NCBI GenBank assembly: GCA_022565415.1
Contig: JAIUMT010000034.1
Location: forward strand, 1 to 16,705
DNA length: 16,705 bases
Reading direction: 5' to 3'
Origin: Balneolales bacterium
Lineage (GTDB): Bacteria; Bacteroidota; Rhodothermia; Balneolales; HLUCCA01
The position numbers were made by a program, and so were the translations under genes. Below the pieces are notes generated by a model. It had not been told where the DNA came from, did no database searches, and was given only the letters and a program-made list of their open reading frames with translations. This document shows positions 1 to 7,212 of the stretch, one piece after another (within the stretch, counting starts at the first letter, position 1; each line of letters opens with the position of its first letter).

Positions 1-510
1 ATTGACGGCCGATATTCGGTCATATCCAACTGGGATGTATTAATTAATGTTAAAAATCGTGATCAGAAAAATGAGAATACTGAGTTGTTTTCGCGAAACT
101 ATGATATACGAGGATGGGAGCTAACGCCGGGAATTCGGTGGCGATATTCAGATCGGCTTCAAAATGGAGCTCAATTAACATACGGACGAAAACAAGATAA
201 ATCATCGGTTCAGGGAGCAGAATTAGAAGCAATACGAGTGCAAGCAGATGGGGTTTATTTCTTAGTGGATGATCTGCAGTTTCGATATCGGGGTGAATAC
301 AGGAACATGTTGTTAACGGGTGAGACGAGTAGTTTAGGAGAGTTTGAGCTCACCGATGGCGCCGGACTAGGCTCAAGTTGGATGTGGGGAGTTCAGTTTA
401 CGTGGAATGTAAACGAGTGGGTAAGAACCACGTTTCGATACGATGGGCGAACGGTGCAGTCTGGACGCAATATTCAGACAATGAGGCTAACGGTAACAGC
501 CACTTTCTGA
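1..510 (+). CDS. C-terminal part of a putative outer-membrane beta-barrel protein (5'-truncated)
   Basis: The reading frame is open from base 1 and ends at a TGA at 508-510, so only the last 169 residues are visible and the true start lies outside the window. The fragment alternates polar and hydrophobic/aromatic residues (for example 'GIRWRYSD', 'VQFTWNVNEWVRTTFRYDG') with short turns rich in G, N and D. It ends in a hydrophobic strand, 'LTVTATF', whose last residue is Phe; a terminal aromatic residue is typical of barrel proteins recognised by the BAM machinery. This suggests the last several strands of an outer-membrane barrel. No family-specific motif is visible, so TonB-dependent receptor, porin or another large surface protein cannot be told apart. 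The next gene begins 194 bp downstream with its own promoter-like sequence, so this is probably the end of a separate transcription unit. Confidence 0.6.
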   Translation: MDGRYSVISNWDVLINVKNRDQKNENTELFSRNYDIRGWELTPGIRWRYSDRLQNGAQLTYGRKQDKSSVQGAELEAIRVQADGVYFLVDDLQFRYRGEYRNMLLTGETSSLGEFELTDGAGLGSSWMWGVQFTWNVNEWVRTTFRYDGRTVQSGRNIQTMRLTVTATF

Positions 511-623
511 TAAACAAAGAAATCTGAAAGAAAGCGGTTTAATACTTTGAAAAGGGGTGGATAATTCTTAAAATTCAATCAATAAAGAAATGTTACGGAT
601 GCAATGTGTTAATGGTTAGGCTT

Positions 624-652
624 TTGACATTTAAGCTAAAATCATCTATCAT
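624..652 (+). promoter_or_regulatory. Candidate promoter of the exb operon
   Basis: TTGACA at 624-629 is followed after 17 bp by TATCAT at 647-652, a near-perfect sigma-70-like pair about 50 bp upstream of the exbB start. The same stretch can be read as a Bacteroidota-type pair: TTTG at 623-626 and TCATTTTG at 649-656, one mismatch to TAnnTTTG. Both readings put the transcription start near 660. The rest of 511-704 is AT-rich and shows no other structure I can support. Confidence 0.45.
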
Positions 653-704
653 TTTGAATTCAATTTTCAGACAGACAACAAACAAAAGATAAACTGGAGA
701 ATCT

Positions 705-1451
705 ATGTCCTTGTCATTTGGCACCCTGCTTATGCAAGTTGGAATGGATGAAGGCCCATTCAACGTGCTTGTATACTATTTCAACGAAGGTGGCGCATTT
801 ATGTGGCCGGTATTGATTAGTGTAATTATTGGTCTTGCAATATTTTTAGAGCGAGTGATTACGCTGAACCGCGCCGACATCAACACCCGAAAATTCATAC
901 TTGACGTCAAAGATGCATTACAAACTGGTGGTATACCTGCTGCCGAAGAACTATGCTCCCAAACACGTGGACCTGTAGCTTCTGTATTTCAAGCAGGCTT
1001 GTTACGTGCCGATGAAGGAATTGATGCTGCAGAGAAAGCGATTACAGCTTATGGCTCAATCGAAATGAGTTTCCTCGAGCGTGGAGTGGTATGGCTTTCG
1101 TTATTTATTGCGCTTGCACCGTTATTCGGATTTACCGGAACTGTAGTTGGTATGATTATCGCCTTTGATGCTATTGAAGCAGCTGGTGATATTTCGCCAT
1201 CGCTTGTAGCTGGTGGTATTAAAGTAGCCCTTCTAACAACAGTAGCTGGTCTACTTGGTGCTATTGTACTTCAGATCGGTTACAACTACTGTATTTCAAA
1301 AATTGACCGTCTGGTCGTTGAAATGGAAGAAAGTTCAATCGTTTTGATCGACTCCATTGCGCTGATGTCTCAAGGTAAGAGCATCTTGACCGACGAAGAG
1401 CAAGCAAAAGTAGATGCTGTGAAATCCAGCAACGATAGTAAAGACGCATAA
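705..1451 (+). CDS. exbB: MotA/TolQ/ExbB proton channel family protein
   Basis: This 248-residue protein is the inner-membrane proton-channel subunit that, with ExbD/TolR partners, couples the proton motive force to outer-membrane work such as TonB-dependent uptake or envelope maintenance. Three hydrophobic segments fit the family: about residues 28-50, 126-155 (with 'FGFTGTVVGMIIAFD', the conserved Gly/Thr-rich pore-helix region) and 166-195 ('GGIKVALLTTVAGLLGAIV'). The long cytoplasmic region lies between the first and second helices, as in ExbB/TolQ. The ATG at 705 is preceded by GGAGA at 696-700. It is the first gene of a co-directional cluster with a 90-residue membrane protein and two exbD genes, 18 bp or less apart at most junctions. 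No tonB, tolB or pal is visible, so Ton-like and Tol-like roles cannot be separated here. Confidence 0.93.
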   Translation: MSLSFGTLLMQVGMDEGPFNVLVYYFNEGGAFMWPVLISVIIGLAIFLERVITLNRADINTRKFILDVKDALQTGGIPAAEELCSQTRGPVASVFQAGLLRADEGIDAAEKAITAYGSIEMSFLERGVVWLSLFIALAPLFGFTGTVVGMIIAFDAIEAAGDISPSLVAGGIKVALLTTVAGLLGAIVLQIGYNYCISKIDRLVVEMEESSIVLIDSIALMSQGKSILTDEEQAKVDAVKSSNDSKDA

Positions 1452-1469
1452 TCCAAACAGTGAGTTATC

Positions 1470-1742
1470 ATGAGTATTAGTGAAATTGCACTGACCGGAT
1501 TTGTGGTACTTCTTGGAATCGCTCTGATATTAATTGCCATTTTTGGCATTAGAAATATTATCAGTGGCAAGCACGAAGTAGGCAAAATCGTAGTGATCTT
1601 AATCCCATTTGTAATATTTGGGATTACCTACGGTGTTTCTGGTCAGCTATCTGAATCAGCATTAGCGACATTTTTGATTCTGCTTGGATCAATGGTAGCA
1701 TTGATTTTTGTGGGCGGCGTCAGAAGTTCATTTAAATTTTAA
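1470..1742 (+). CDS. Small three-helix membrane protein between exbB and exbD
   Basis: The protein has 90 residues and is almost entirely hydrophobic, with three predicted transmembrane segments at about residues 7-28, 38-56 and 63-85, short charged loops ('RNIISGKHEVGK') and a basic C-terminus ('RSSFKF'). I do not recognise a named family. It lies 18 bp after exbB and 20 bp before exbD1 on the same strand, so it is almost certainly co-transcribed and translated with the motor genes. Its position suggests an accessory membrane subunit of the ExbB/ExbD complex, but that is inference from location and topology only. It is not a broken piece of ExbB: exbB is full length and this sequence lacks the ExbB pore motif. 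Its codon composition and reading frame look normal, supporting a real gene. Confidence 0.8.
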   Translation: MSISEIALTGFVVLLGIALILIAIFGIRNIISGKHEVGKIVVILIPFVIFGITYGVSGQLSESALATFLILLGSMVALIFVGGVRSSFKF

Positions 1743-1762
1743 ACCAACAGTAAAGGAGAACT

Positions 1763-2326
1763 ATGTTTGGTAAGAAAAAAGGAAGACGTTCGGCCGAAAT
1801 CCCATCGTCCTCATTAGCCGACATTGCGTTTCTTTTGCTGGTGTTCTTTCTGGTTGTTACAACTATCGACGTTGATACGGGTATTGGTTTAGTTCTACCT
1901 CCGCCACCGGATGATACAGAGCCACCGCCACCTATCCGTGAGCGTAACTTGTTGAAGATTCTGGTTAACTCCCAGGGCTTGGTACTAATTAACGAACGAC
2001 CGACCGCAATCACTGATGTGAGACAGCGAGTGGCTGATTTTGTTGATAATGCCAACCGGGCAAATGATGAGAATCTTTCGGTATCTCCTCAAACTGCGAT
2101 TGTGTCAATTAAAACTGACCGTCAAACACCTTACGATATCTATATCAATATGCTTGATGAGGTTCGGGGTGCTTATGCTGAGTTACGTGATGCAGCCAGT
2201 ATGGCTCAGTTTGGGATGAACTATGAACGATACAGGAATTCGGTTCCATCAACATCTGATGATCAAATCAGGCAGCAGTATCCGATGAACGTATCGCTCG
2301 CAGAACCAGATCCCGGAACTCAATAA
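1763..2326 (+). CDS. exbD: ExbD/TolR family biopolymer transport protein, copy 1 (proline-rich)
   Basis: This is a 187-residue ExbD/TolR protein: a short basic cytoplasmic N-terminus ('KKKGRR'), one transmembrane helix (about 19-36, 'LADIAFLLLVFFLVV') and a periplasmic domain. Asp20 at the start of the helix corresponds to the conserved proton-carrying aspartate of ExbD/TolR. Directly after the helix is a proline-rich segment at residues 46-57 (four prolines, DDTE, four prolines), as I recall from Bacteroidota ExbD proteins. The periplasmic domain is longer than in E. coli ExbD (141 residues in total) and has a polar C-terminal extension after about residue 150. A clear Shine-Dalgarno sequence (AAAGGAG, 1752-1758) supports the ATG at 1763. 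The second exbD follows 9 bp downstream, so the complex may contain two different ExbD subunits. Confidence 0.92.
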   Translation: MFGKKKGRRSAEIPSSSLADIAFLLLVFFLVVTTIDVDTGIGLVLPPPPDDTEPPPPIRERNLLKILVNSQGLVLINERPTAITDVRQRVADFVDNANRANDENLSVSPQTAIVSIKTDRQTPYDIYINMLDEVRGAYAELRDAASMAQFGMNYERYRNSVPSTSDDQIRQQYPMNVSLAEPDPGTQ

Positions 2327-2335
2327 GGAAGACAC

Positions 2336-2782
2336 ATGTCAAAATTTAAGAAAAAGAACGCTACGACGAAGCAGGAAGTGCCTACAACGGCTATGCCGGA
2401 TATTGTATTCATGCTCCTGATCTTCTTTATGGTTACGACTGTATTGCGTGAAGTTACCCTGCAGGTACGTGTTGAGCTTACCAGAGCCGAAAATATCGAG
2501 AAAATCGAGCAAAAGCGTCTGGTTAGTTACATCTACATCGGACCACGCATTATGGGAAACAACTTGTTTGGTGAAACCCGTGTCCAAATCGATGATGCAC
2601 TTATCGAAGATCTCGGATTCATCAGAAGAATTATGTACGATAAACTACTGGAACAACCGCGCCTAATCGTTTCACTTCGGGTCGACAGAGATTCCGAAAT
2701 GGGAATGATCTCCGATGTTCAGCAGGAGTTGAGAGAAGCAGGTACGCTTCAAATCAATTACTCTACTCGCAGACTGCAATAG
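2336..2782 (+). CDS. exbD: ExbD/TolR family biopolymer transport protein, copy 2
   Basis: This 148-residue protein has a lysine-rich N-terminus ('SKFKKKNATTK'), one transmembrane helix (about 21-37, 'PDIVFMLLIFFMVTT') with the conserved membrane aspartate at Asp22, and a periplasmic alpha/beta domain ending in basic residues ('STRRLQ'). It is close to the usual ExbD length and has no polyproline stretch, so it is not a simple duplicate of its neighbour. AAGGA about 9 bp upstream supports the start. It is the last gene of the exb cluster; an intrinsic terminator follows about 20 bp after the stop. Two non-identical ExbD paralogues next to one ExbB is a common Bacteroidota arrangement. Confidence 0.92.
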   Translation: MSKFKKKNATTKQEVPTTAMPDIVFMLLIFFMVTTVLREVTLQVRVELTRAENIEKIEQKRLVSYIYIGPRIMGNNLFGETRVQIDDALIEDLGFIRRIMYDKLLEQPRLIVSLRVDRDSEMGMISDVQQELREAGTLQINYSTRRLQ

Positions 2783-2804
2783 TCCTCGTTTATCCGTAAA
2801 TTAT

Positions 2805-2839
2805 AAGGCCGTTCGCTCCACAGCGTTCGGCCTTTTTTT
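2805..2839 (+). terminator. Intrinsic terminator after exbD2
   Basis: The 5' arm AAGGCCG (2805-2811) pairs with CGGCCTT (2828-2834). Inside it is a TT/TT internal loop, then four more pairs (CGCT with AGCG) and a 4-nt loop. A run of seven T residues covers 2833-2839. The T-run ends only 15 nt before the ATG of the next gene, which leaves very little room for a separate promoter and leader. Confidence 0.85.
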
Positions 2840-2854
2840 ATTTATTCAAGATAC

Positions 2855-3910
2855 ATGGCTAAAACATCATTCACGCCAGTTAGCGAAGCTGGCCGTTACA
2901 AAGTTATTCGTGACATTAAAGAACAACTCAAATCACTAGATTCAGCAAATACAAATGTAGTAAAAGGTATTGGCGACGATTGCGCAGTTTTACGTGTCGC
3001 ACCCGATAACCCTGATTTTTTACTCCAAACTTCAGAAACGTACGTCGAAGGCGTTGATTTTGACCTGAGTTACGCCCCATTGCAACATTTAGGCTATAAA
3101 CTGATGTCTGCCGCCGTAAGCGATATCTACGCCATGAATGGAGTTCCAGTTAGTGTAACCATCAACCTGGCCATACCGAATAAAATTTCGACTGAAATGA
3201 TCTCCCAATTGTACTCTGGCTTTACTAAAGCCTCGGAGGTTTATTCAAGTCCTATTGTTGGTGGAGATATCACCGCTTCACAATCGGTACTGGTAATATC
3301 GGTTTCCATGATTGGAACTACCCACGAAGACCGTATTACCTACAGATCGGGTGCCGCAATCAACGACGCAGTCTGTGTTACCGGCGACCTGGGTGGCGCC
3401 TATGCCGGACTTCGCGTACTGCTCCGAGAAAAGAAAATATGGGCAGAATCCGGAGCCAACGATGCATTTGAACCAAATTTAGACGACTACGAGTACGTTG
3501 TACGTAGACAGTTGGTCCCACAATCGCGTAACGACCTCATCGAATCAATGCGCGAACATTCTGTAGTACCCAGTTCCATGATCGACATCAGCAAGAACTT
3601 ACTTCAAGACCTGATGCAACTTGTAACAGCTTCAAAAGTAGGAGTTAAACTCTTCTCAGCTGCAATACCAGTCGCTCTGGAAACCCGTGCAGTTGCCGAA
3701 GAGTTCGAAGAAGATGTAGATCAATATGCACTACAAGGCGGCGAAGACTACGAACTTCTATTCACTCTACCAGAAAAAGATGTCAACAAACTGATGAACC
3801 ATTTCAAAGACTTTGTGGTAATTGGAAAAATTTTACCCAAAGACAAAGGCGTTCAAATGCAAACAGCCGAAGGCGATTCCATGCATTTTGATACATCTCA
3901 AATGGAATGA
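2855..3910 (+). CDS. thiL: Divergent ThiL-like (thiamine-monophosphate kinase family) protein
   Basis: The 351-residue protein aligns along its whole length with ThiL, the PurM-superfamily enzyme that phosphorylates thiamine monophosphate to thiamine diphosphate. Conserved features are GIGDD (38-42), 'SDIYAMN' with Asp90, GGD (136-138), 'YRSG' with Arg164, 'VTGDLGGAYAGL' (175-186) and GGEDYELLF (295-303). Several usually invariant positions differ. The motif normally read as STD is SE at Ser60-Glu61; the 'VEGVHF' histidine is Asp68; the 'DISDGL' motif reads 'DISKNL' (244-249), replacing an acidic residue with Lys247. The C-terminal aromatic substrate contact (W, F or Y in typical ThiL) is not obvious in the tail 'SMHFDTSQME'. 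The fold is probably retained, but thiamine-phosphate kinase activity is uncertain; it could be a ThiL paralogue with altered chemistry. The frame is intact, with no sign of decay. Confidence 0.8.
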   Translation: MAKTSFTPVSEAGRYKVIRDIKEQLKSLDSANTNVVKGIGDDCAVLRVAPDNPDFLLQTSETYVEGVDFDLSYAPLQHLGYKLMSAAVSDIYAMNGVPVSVTINLAIPNKISTEMISQLYSGFTKASEVYSSPIVGGDITASQSVLVISVSMIGTTHEDRITYRSGAAINDAVCVTGDLGGAYAGLRVLLREKKIWAESGANDAFEPNLDDYEYVVRRQLVPQSRNDLIESMREHSVVPSSMIDISKNLLQDLMQLVTASKVGVKLFSAAIPVALETRAVAEEFEEDVDQYALQGGEDYELLFTLPEKDVNKLMNHFKDFVVIGKILPKDKGVQMQTAEGDSMHFDTSQME

Positions 3911-3960
3911 GTTCGCTATTTTTACAGTTTCATATTTATTAGTATTCAACTTTAACACGC

Positions 3961-3977
3961 GCTGATCGTTAATCAGC
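3961..3977 (+). other. Small hairpin in the ftsH leader
   Basis: GCTGAT (3961-3966) and ATCAGC (3972-3977) form a perfect 6-bp dyad with a 5-nt loop, ending 18 nt before the ftsH ATG. No T-run follows, so it is not a standard terminator. It could be an mRNA leader hairpin or a small operator; the length is close to what chance allows. Confidence 0.3.
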
Positions 3978-3995
3978 ACGTCAATTAACACATCA

Positions 3996-6122
3996 ATGTC
4001 TCAAGACAAACCCAAAAAAGACGCAAAACAGTCATCACCCGGCAAAGGACCCAAAATTTCGATTTGGATTTACCTTGGTGTGCTATTAATTCTGCTTTCC
4101 GTCCATTCCCTATTTTCGATCCCAGATACAACCGACAGAATCGAGTATTCCACATTCCTAGACCACGTTAGAAATGGCGTCGTTGAAGAAGTTACCGTGG
4201 TTAACGGAATCGAAATCCGAGGTAAATTTAAGAGATCAGCTGTAGAGAGCGGTCAGGTCAACGTACCTGAACGTCCGGAATCCTCTTGGACCTCTACCCC
4301 TGCCGAGCCTATTTTCCGGTTTCATACCACTATGTTCGATGGAGACGACATCAGACCAATTCTAGAAGAACATGGCGTCAAATACGATGCTAAGGTCGAA
4401 GAGAACTGGTTTAGTGGGATGTTCACCTGGATAATTTTCTTACTCGTGCTGGTTGCATTCTGGATTTTCATATTCAGAAGGATGAATCCGGGTCAGCAGG
4501 TTCTTAATATTGGCAAGAACAAGGCCATGTTGTACGATAAATCCAGCGAAAATAAGGTTACATTCAAGGATGTTGCCGGACTTGAGGAAGCGAAAGAGGA
4601 AGTAGAAGAGGTTGTGGCGTTTCTGAAGAGTCCTGAAAAATTCACCAAATTGGGGGGTAAAATTCCAAAAGGTGTTCTCTTGGTTGGACCTCCGGGCACC
4701 GGTAAAACGCTTATGGCGAAAGCTACTGCGGGTGAAGCTGATGTACCATTTTTCAGTTTAAGTGGTTCCGATTTCGTTGAGATGTTTGTTGGAGTTGGCG
4801 CAGCGCGAGTTCGTGACTTGTTCAAGCAGGCGAAGGAAAAAGCGCCATGTATCATCTTTATTGATGAGATTGATGCTATTGGACGAAGCCGTGGTAAGAA
4901 CGCCATGACAGGCTCAAACGATGAGCGGGAGAACACGTTGAATCAGCTTCTTGCTGAAATGGATGGTTTCGGAACCGAAAAAGGCGTGATTATGATGGCC
5001 GCAACAAACCGTCCTGATATTTTGGATTCAGCATTGCTGCGTCCGGGTCGTTTTGACAGGCAAATTCTTATTGACAAGCCAGATTTAAATGGCCGCCTCG
5101 AAGTATTGAATGTTCACCTTCAGAAAATTAAGATCGCTAAAGATCTCGACGTCAAATTACTTGCATCTCAAACACCTGGTTTTGCCGGAGCTGAGCTTGC
5201 GAATATGTGTAATGAAGCAGCACTTTTGGCTGCACGGCGCAACAAAGAGCAAGTGGAAATGATCGATTTCCAAGATGCCATCGAGCGCGTCGTAGCCGGA
5301 CTCGAGAAAAAGAACAAGATTATTAGTCCGCGTGAGCGCGAAATTGTGGCTTACCACGAGTCGGGTCATGCCATTGTTGGCTGGTATTTAGAGCACACCG
5401 ATCCGGTTATGAAAGTGAGCATCGTTCCGAGAGGGTTGGCTGCGCTTGGATATACCCTCCAAACACCGCTGGAAGATCGATTCCTCATGACAACCGAAGA
5501 GTTGATGGATAAAATCTGTGCGCTACTGGGTGGTCGGGTTGCCGAAGAAATTGTGTTTGGCAGAATTTCAACGGGTGCTCAAAACGATCTTGAACGTATC
5601 ACGAACATGGCATTTGCGATGGTAGCTGTTTACGGGATGAGCGACAAGCTAGGAAATATTTCTTATTACGATTCCGGCAATCCGGATGGAAGTTTTGGTT
5701 TCAACAAGAAGTATTCTGAAAGTACATCAGAGAAAATTGATGAAACCATTCGTCAGCTTGTTGATGAGTGTTATAAACGTACCAAAGAGTTGCTAACTCT
5801 GCATCGTAGTAAACTCGAAACAATGGCGAAAACATTGTTAGAAAAAGAGATTCTGAACGGAGCTGATTTAATTGACATGCTAGGTGAACGTCCCCACGGC
5901 AACTATCCGATCACCAAAGAAGATGTTGTTCGAATTCGTGAGATACGTCAAAAAGAGATCGAAGATGAGGAGCGGATAAAAGCTGAAAATGAAGTTTTGG
6001 CGAATATTGCAGCATCGGAAGAATCTGCTAACGTGACAGAAGAAACCTCTGATGAATCCGTTGATGAGGTCGCTGAGACACCAGATACTAAAAAGGATGA
6101 CGACTCAAAATCCCCACTGTAG
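3996..6122 (+). CDS. ftsH: ATP-dependent zinc metalloprotease FtsH
   Basis: This 708-residue membrane-anchored AAA+ protease degrades damaged or unassembled membrane proteins and selected cytosolic regulators. It has a transmembrane helix at about 21-41, a periplasmic domain, a second helix at about 142-160 and then the AAA module: Walker A GPPGTGKT (231-238), Walker B IIFIDE (286-291) and the second region of homology with 'RPGRFDRQ' (349-356). The M41 peptidase domain carries HESGH (454-458), with Asp531 in 'GAQNDLERIT' as the likely third zinc ligand. The last about 50 residues are acidic and low in complexity, a common variable tail. The ATG at 3996 gives a normal short cytoplasmic N-terminus; no strong Shine-Dalgarno is present. 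It is 85 bp downstream of the ThiL-like gene and may share transcription with it. Confidence 0.98.
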   Translation: MSQDKPKKDAKQSSPGKGPKISIWIYLGVLLILLSVHSLFSIPDTTDRIEYSTFLDHVRNGVVEEVTVVNGIEIRGKFKRSAVESGQVNVPERPESSWTSTPAEPIFRFHTTMFDGDDIRPILEEHGVKYDAKVEENWFSGMFTWIIFLLVLVAFWIFIFRRMNPGQQVLNIGKNKAMLYDKSSENKVTFKDVAGLEEAKEEVEEVVAFLKSPEKFTKLGGKIPKGVLLVGPPGTGKTLMAKATAGEADVPFFSLSGSDFVEMFVGVGAARVRDLFKQAKEKAPCIIFIDEIDAIGRSRGKNAMTGSNDERENTLNQLLAEMDGFGTEKGVIMMAATNRPDILDSALLRPGRFDRQILIDKPDLNGRLEVLNVHLQKIKIAKDLDVKLLASQTPGFAGAELANMCNEAALLAARRNKEQVEMIDFQDAIERVVAGLEKKNKIISPREREIVAYHESGHAIVGWYLEHTDPVMKVSIVPRGLAALGYTLQTPLEDRFLMTTEELMDKICALLGGRVAEEIVFGRISTGAQNDLERITNMAFAMVAVYGMSDKLGNISYYDSGNPDGSFGFNKKYSESTSEKIDETIRQLVDECYKRTKELLTLHRSKLETMAKTLLEKEILNGADLIDMLGERPHGNYPITKEDVVRIREIRQKEIEDEERIKAENEVLANIAASEESANVTEETSDESVDEVAETPDTKKDDDSKSPL

Positions 6123-6198
6123 CAACCTGAAAAGCCTATATTTTGCATTATTTTGATTTGTTAAAAATAAAACTTAATTCTTGTGAATGTTTTTGGTG

Positions 6199-6226
6199 CT
6201 TGTTGAGTTATTACTAACTCAACAAG
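6199..6226. promoter_or_regulatory. Perfect 12-bp dyad between ftsH and folE2
   Basis: CTTGTTGAGTTA (6199-6210) and TAACTCAACAAG (6215-6226) are perfect inverted repeats around a TTAC loop. The element lies 76 bp after the ftsH stop and 28 bp before the folE2 ATG. The stem is AT-rich and is followed by ACTTTACT rather than a T-run, so it fits a canonical terminator poorly. A protein-binding operator for folE2, or an mRNA hairpin in its leader, is equally possible. Confidence 0.6.
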
Positions 6227-6254
6227 ACTTTACTACCAATTTTGAATTAGTCAC

Positions 6255-7154
6255 ATGATTACAACCAGCCTGAAACGATTCTACGATCCTACTTTTGTTG
6301 TAACTCCAGAATACAGAAAGTCACTTCCGGATTTACAAAACGGACCAGCTTCACTAATTGAAGGTGAGAATGTTCCGATTCAGCAGGTAGGAATATCAGA
6401 TTTCAAACTGCCGTTACGGTATCCAACACGTGATGGAAAAGAACTCCTGTTGGAGACTTCTGTGGACGGTTATGTAAGCCTGGATGCCGGAAAAAAAGGC
6501 ATCAACATGAGTCGTATCATGCGATCTTTCTACAAGTTCAAAGATGAGCTGTTTCATCAGGATGTGCTGGAGTATGTGCTTCGAATGTATCGAGAAGATC
6601 TCCAAGCTCGTGATGCCTACATCAATTTGAATGTTAATTATCCGATGCTCAACAAGAGCTTGCGTAGCGACCTTGAGGGCTATCAGTACTACACGGTGAC
6701 CCACGAAGGTACGATGGATGAAAAAGGCACCATGCGCCGATTCATGCATATCGAGTTTGTCTATAGCTCTGCTTGTCCGTGTTCGTATGAACTCGCAGAG
6801 CATGCCCGGGAGACTCGTGAAGTTGCGGCAATTCCGCATAGTCAACGTAGCGTTGCATACATCACCCTAGAACTTAACGAAGCGATGTGGGTAGAGGATG
6901 TAGTGGATTTATGCCGAGAAGCACTACAAACCGAAACACAGGTTATGGTTAAGCGTGAAGATGAGCAGGCATTTGCCGAACTCAACGGAGCTTACCAGAA
7001 GTTTGTCGAAGATGCAGCTCGACTTTTATACCACGTTTTCAACAAAAGCGAAATGGTTAAAGATTTCGTGGTGCGTTGTGTACATATGGAAAGTCTTCAT
7101 AGCCACGATGCTGTTTCGAGAATTTCAAAAGGTGTTCCGGGCGGACTTAGATAA
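6255..7154 (+). CDS. folE2: GTP cyclohydrolase FolE2 (type IB)
   Basis: This 299-residue protein belongs to the FolE2 (COG1469) family, which converts GTP to 7,8-dihydroneopterin triphosphate, the first step of folate synthesis and, in some organisms, of queuosine and biopterin synthesis. Diagnostic segments are 'QQVGISDFKLPLRY' (43-56), 'GINMSRIMRSF' (82-92), the active-site motif SSACPCS (171-177, Cys174/Cys176), 'PHSQRS' (194-199) and 'MESLHSHDA' near the C-terminus (278-286) with conserved Glu and His residues. The N-terminal extension 'MITTSLKRFYDP' is modest. FolE2 does not need zinc strictly, unlike FolE1, and in many bacteria is made under zinc limitation. The gene has its own intergenic region with a 12-bp dyad upstream and ends at a strong intrinsic terminator, so it is probably monocistronic or the last gene of the unit. 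Confidence 0.95.
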   Translation: MITTSLKRFYDPTFVVTPEYRKSLPDLQNGPASLIEGENVPIQQVGISDFKLPLRYPTRDGKELLLETSVDGYVSLDAGKKGINMSRIMRSFYKFKDELFHQDVLEYVLRMYREDLQARDAYINLNVNYPMLNKSLRSDLEGYQYYTVTHEGTMDEKGTMRRFMHIEFVYSSACPCSYELAEHARETREVAAIPHSQRSVAYITLELNEAMWVEDVVDLCREALQTETQVMVKREDEQAFAELNGAYQKFVEDAARLLYHVFNKSEMVKDFVVRCVHMESLHSHDAVSRISKGVPGGLR

Positions 7155-7178
7155 GTCTAATTTCAACCGAATTTTTCA

Positions 7179-7212
7179 GCCTCTGTGAGTGAAAACTTAC
7201 AGGGGCTTTTTT
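7179..7212 (+). terminator. Intrinsic terminator after folE2
   Basis: GCCTCTGTGAGT (7179-7190) pairs with ACTTACAGGGGC (7195-7206) in a 12-bp stem with two G-T wobbles and a GAAA tetraloop. A run of T residues follows at 7207-7212. Stem and T-run are oriented for the plus strand, 25 bp after the folE2 stop. Confidence 0.92.

Noticed and set aside
2855..3910. ThiL-like gene as a decaying pseudogene
   Set aside because: There is no stop or frameshift, the length is normal and most family motifs are intact; changes are limited to a few ligand positions.
4493..4936. Long antisense open frame (147 codons) inside ftsH
   Set aside because: It is a Ser/Thr-rich shadow of the AAA domain, which is strongly conserved on the plus strand; there is no independent start signal or recognisable domain.
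6199..6226. ftsH terminator call for the 12-bp dyad
   Set aside because: The stem is AT-rich and lacks a following T-run on either strand; kept as a regulatory candidate instead.
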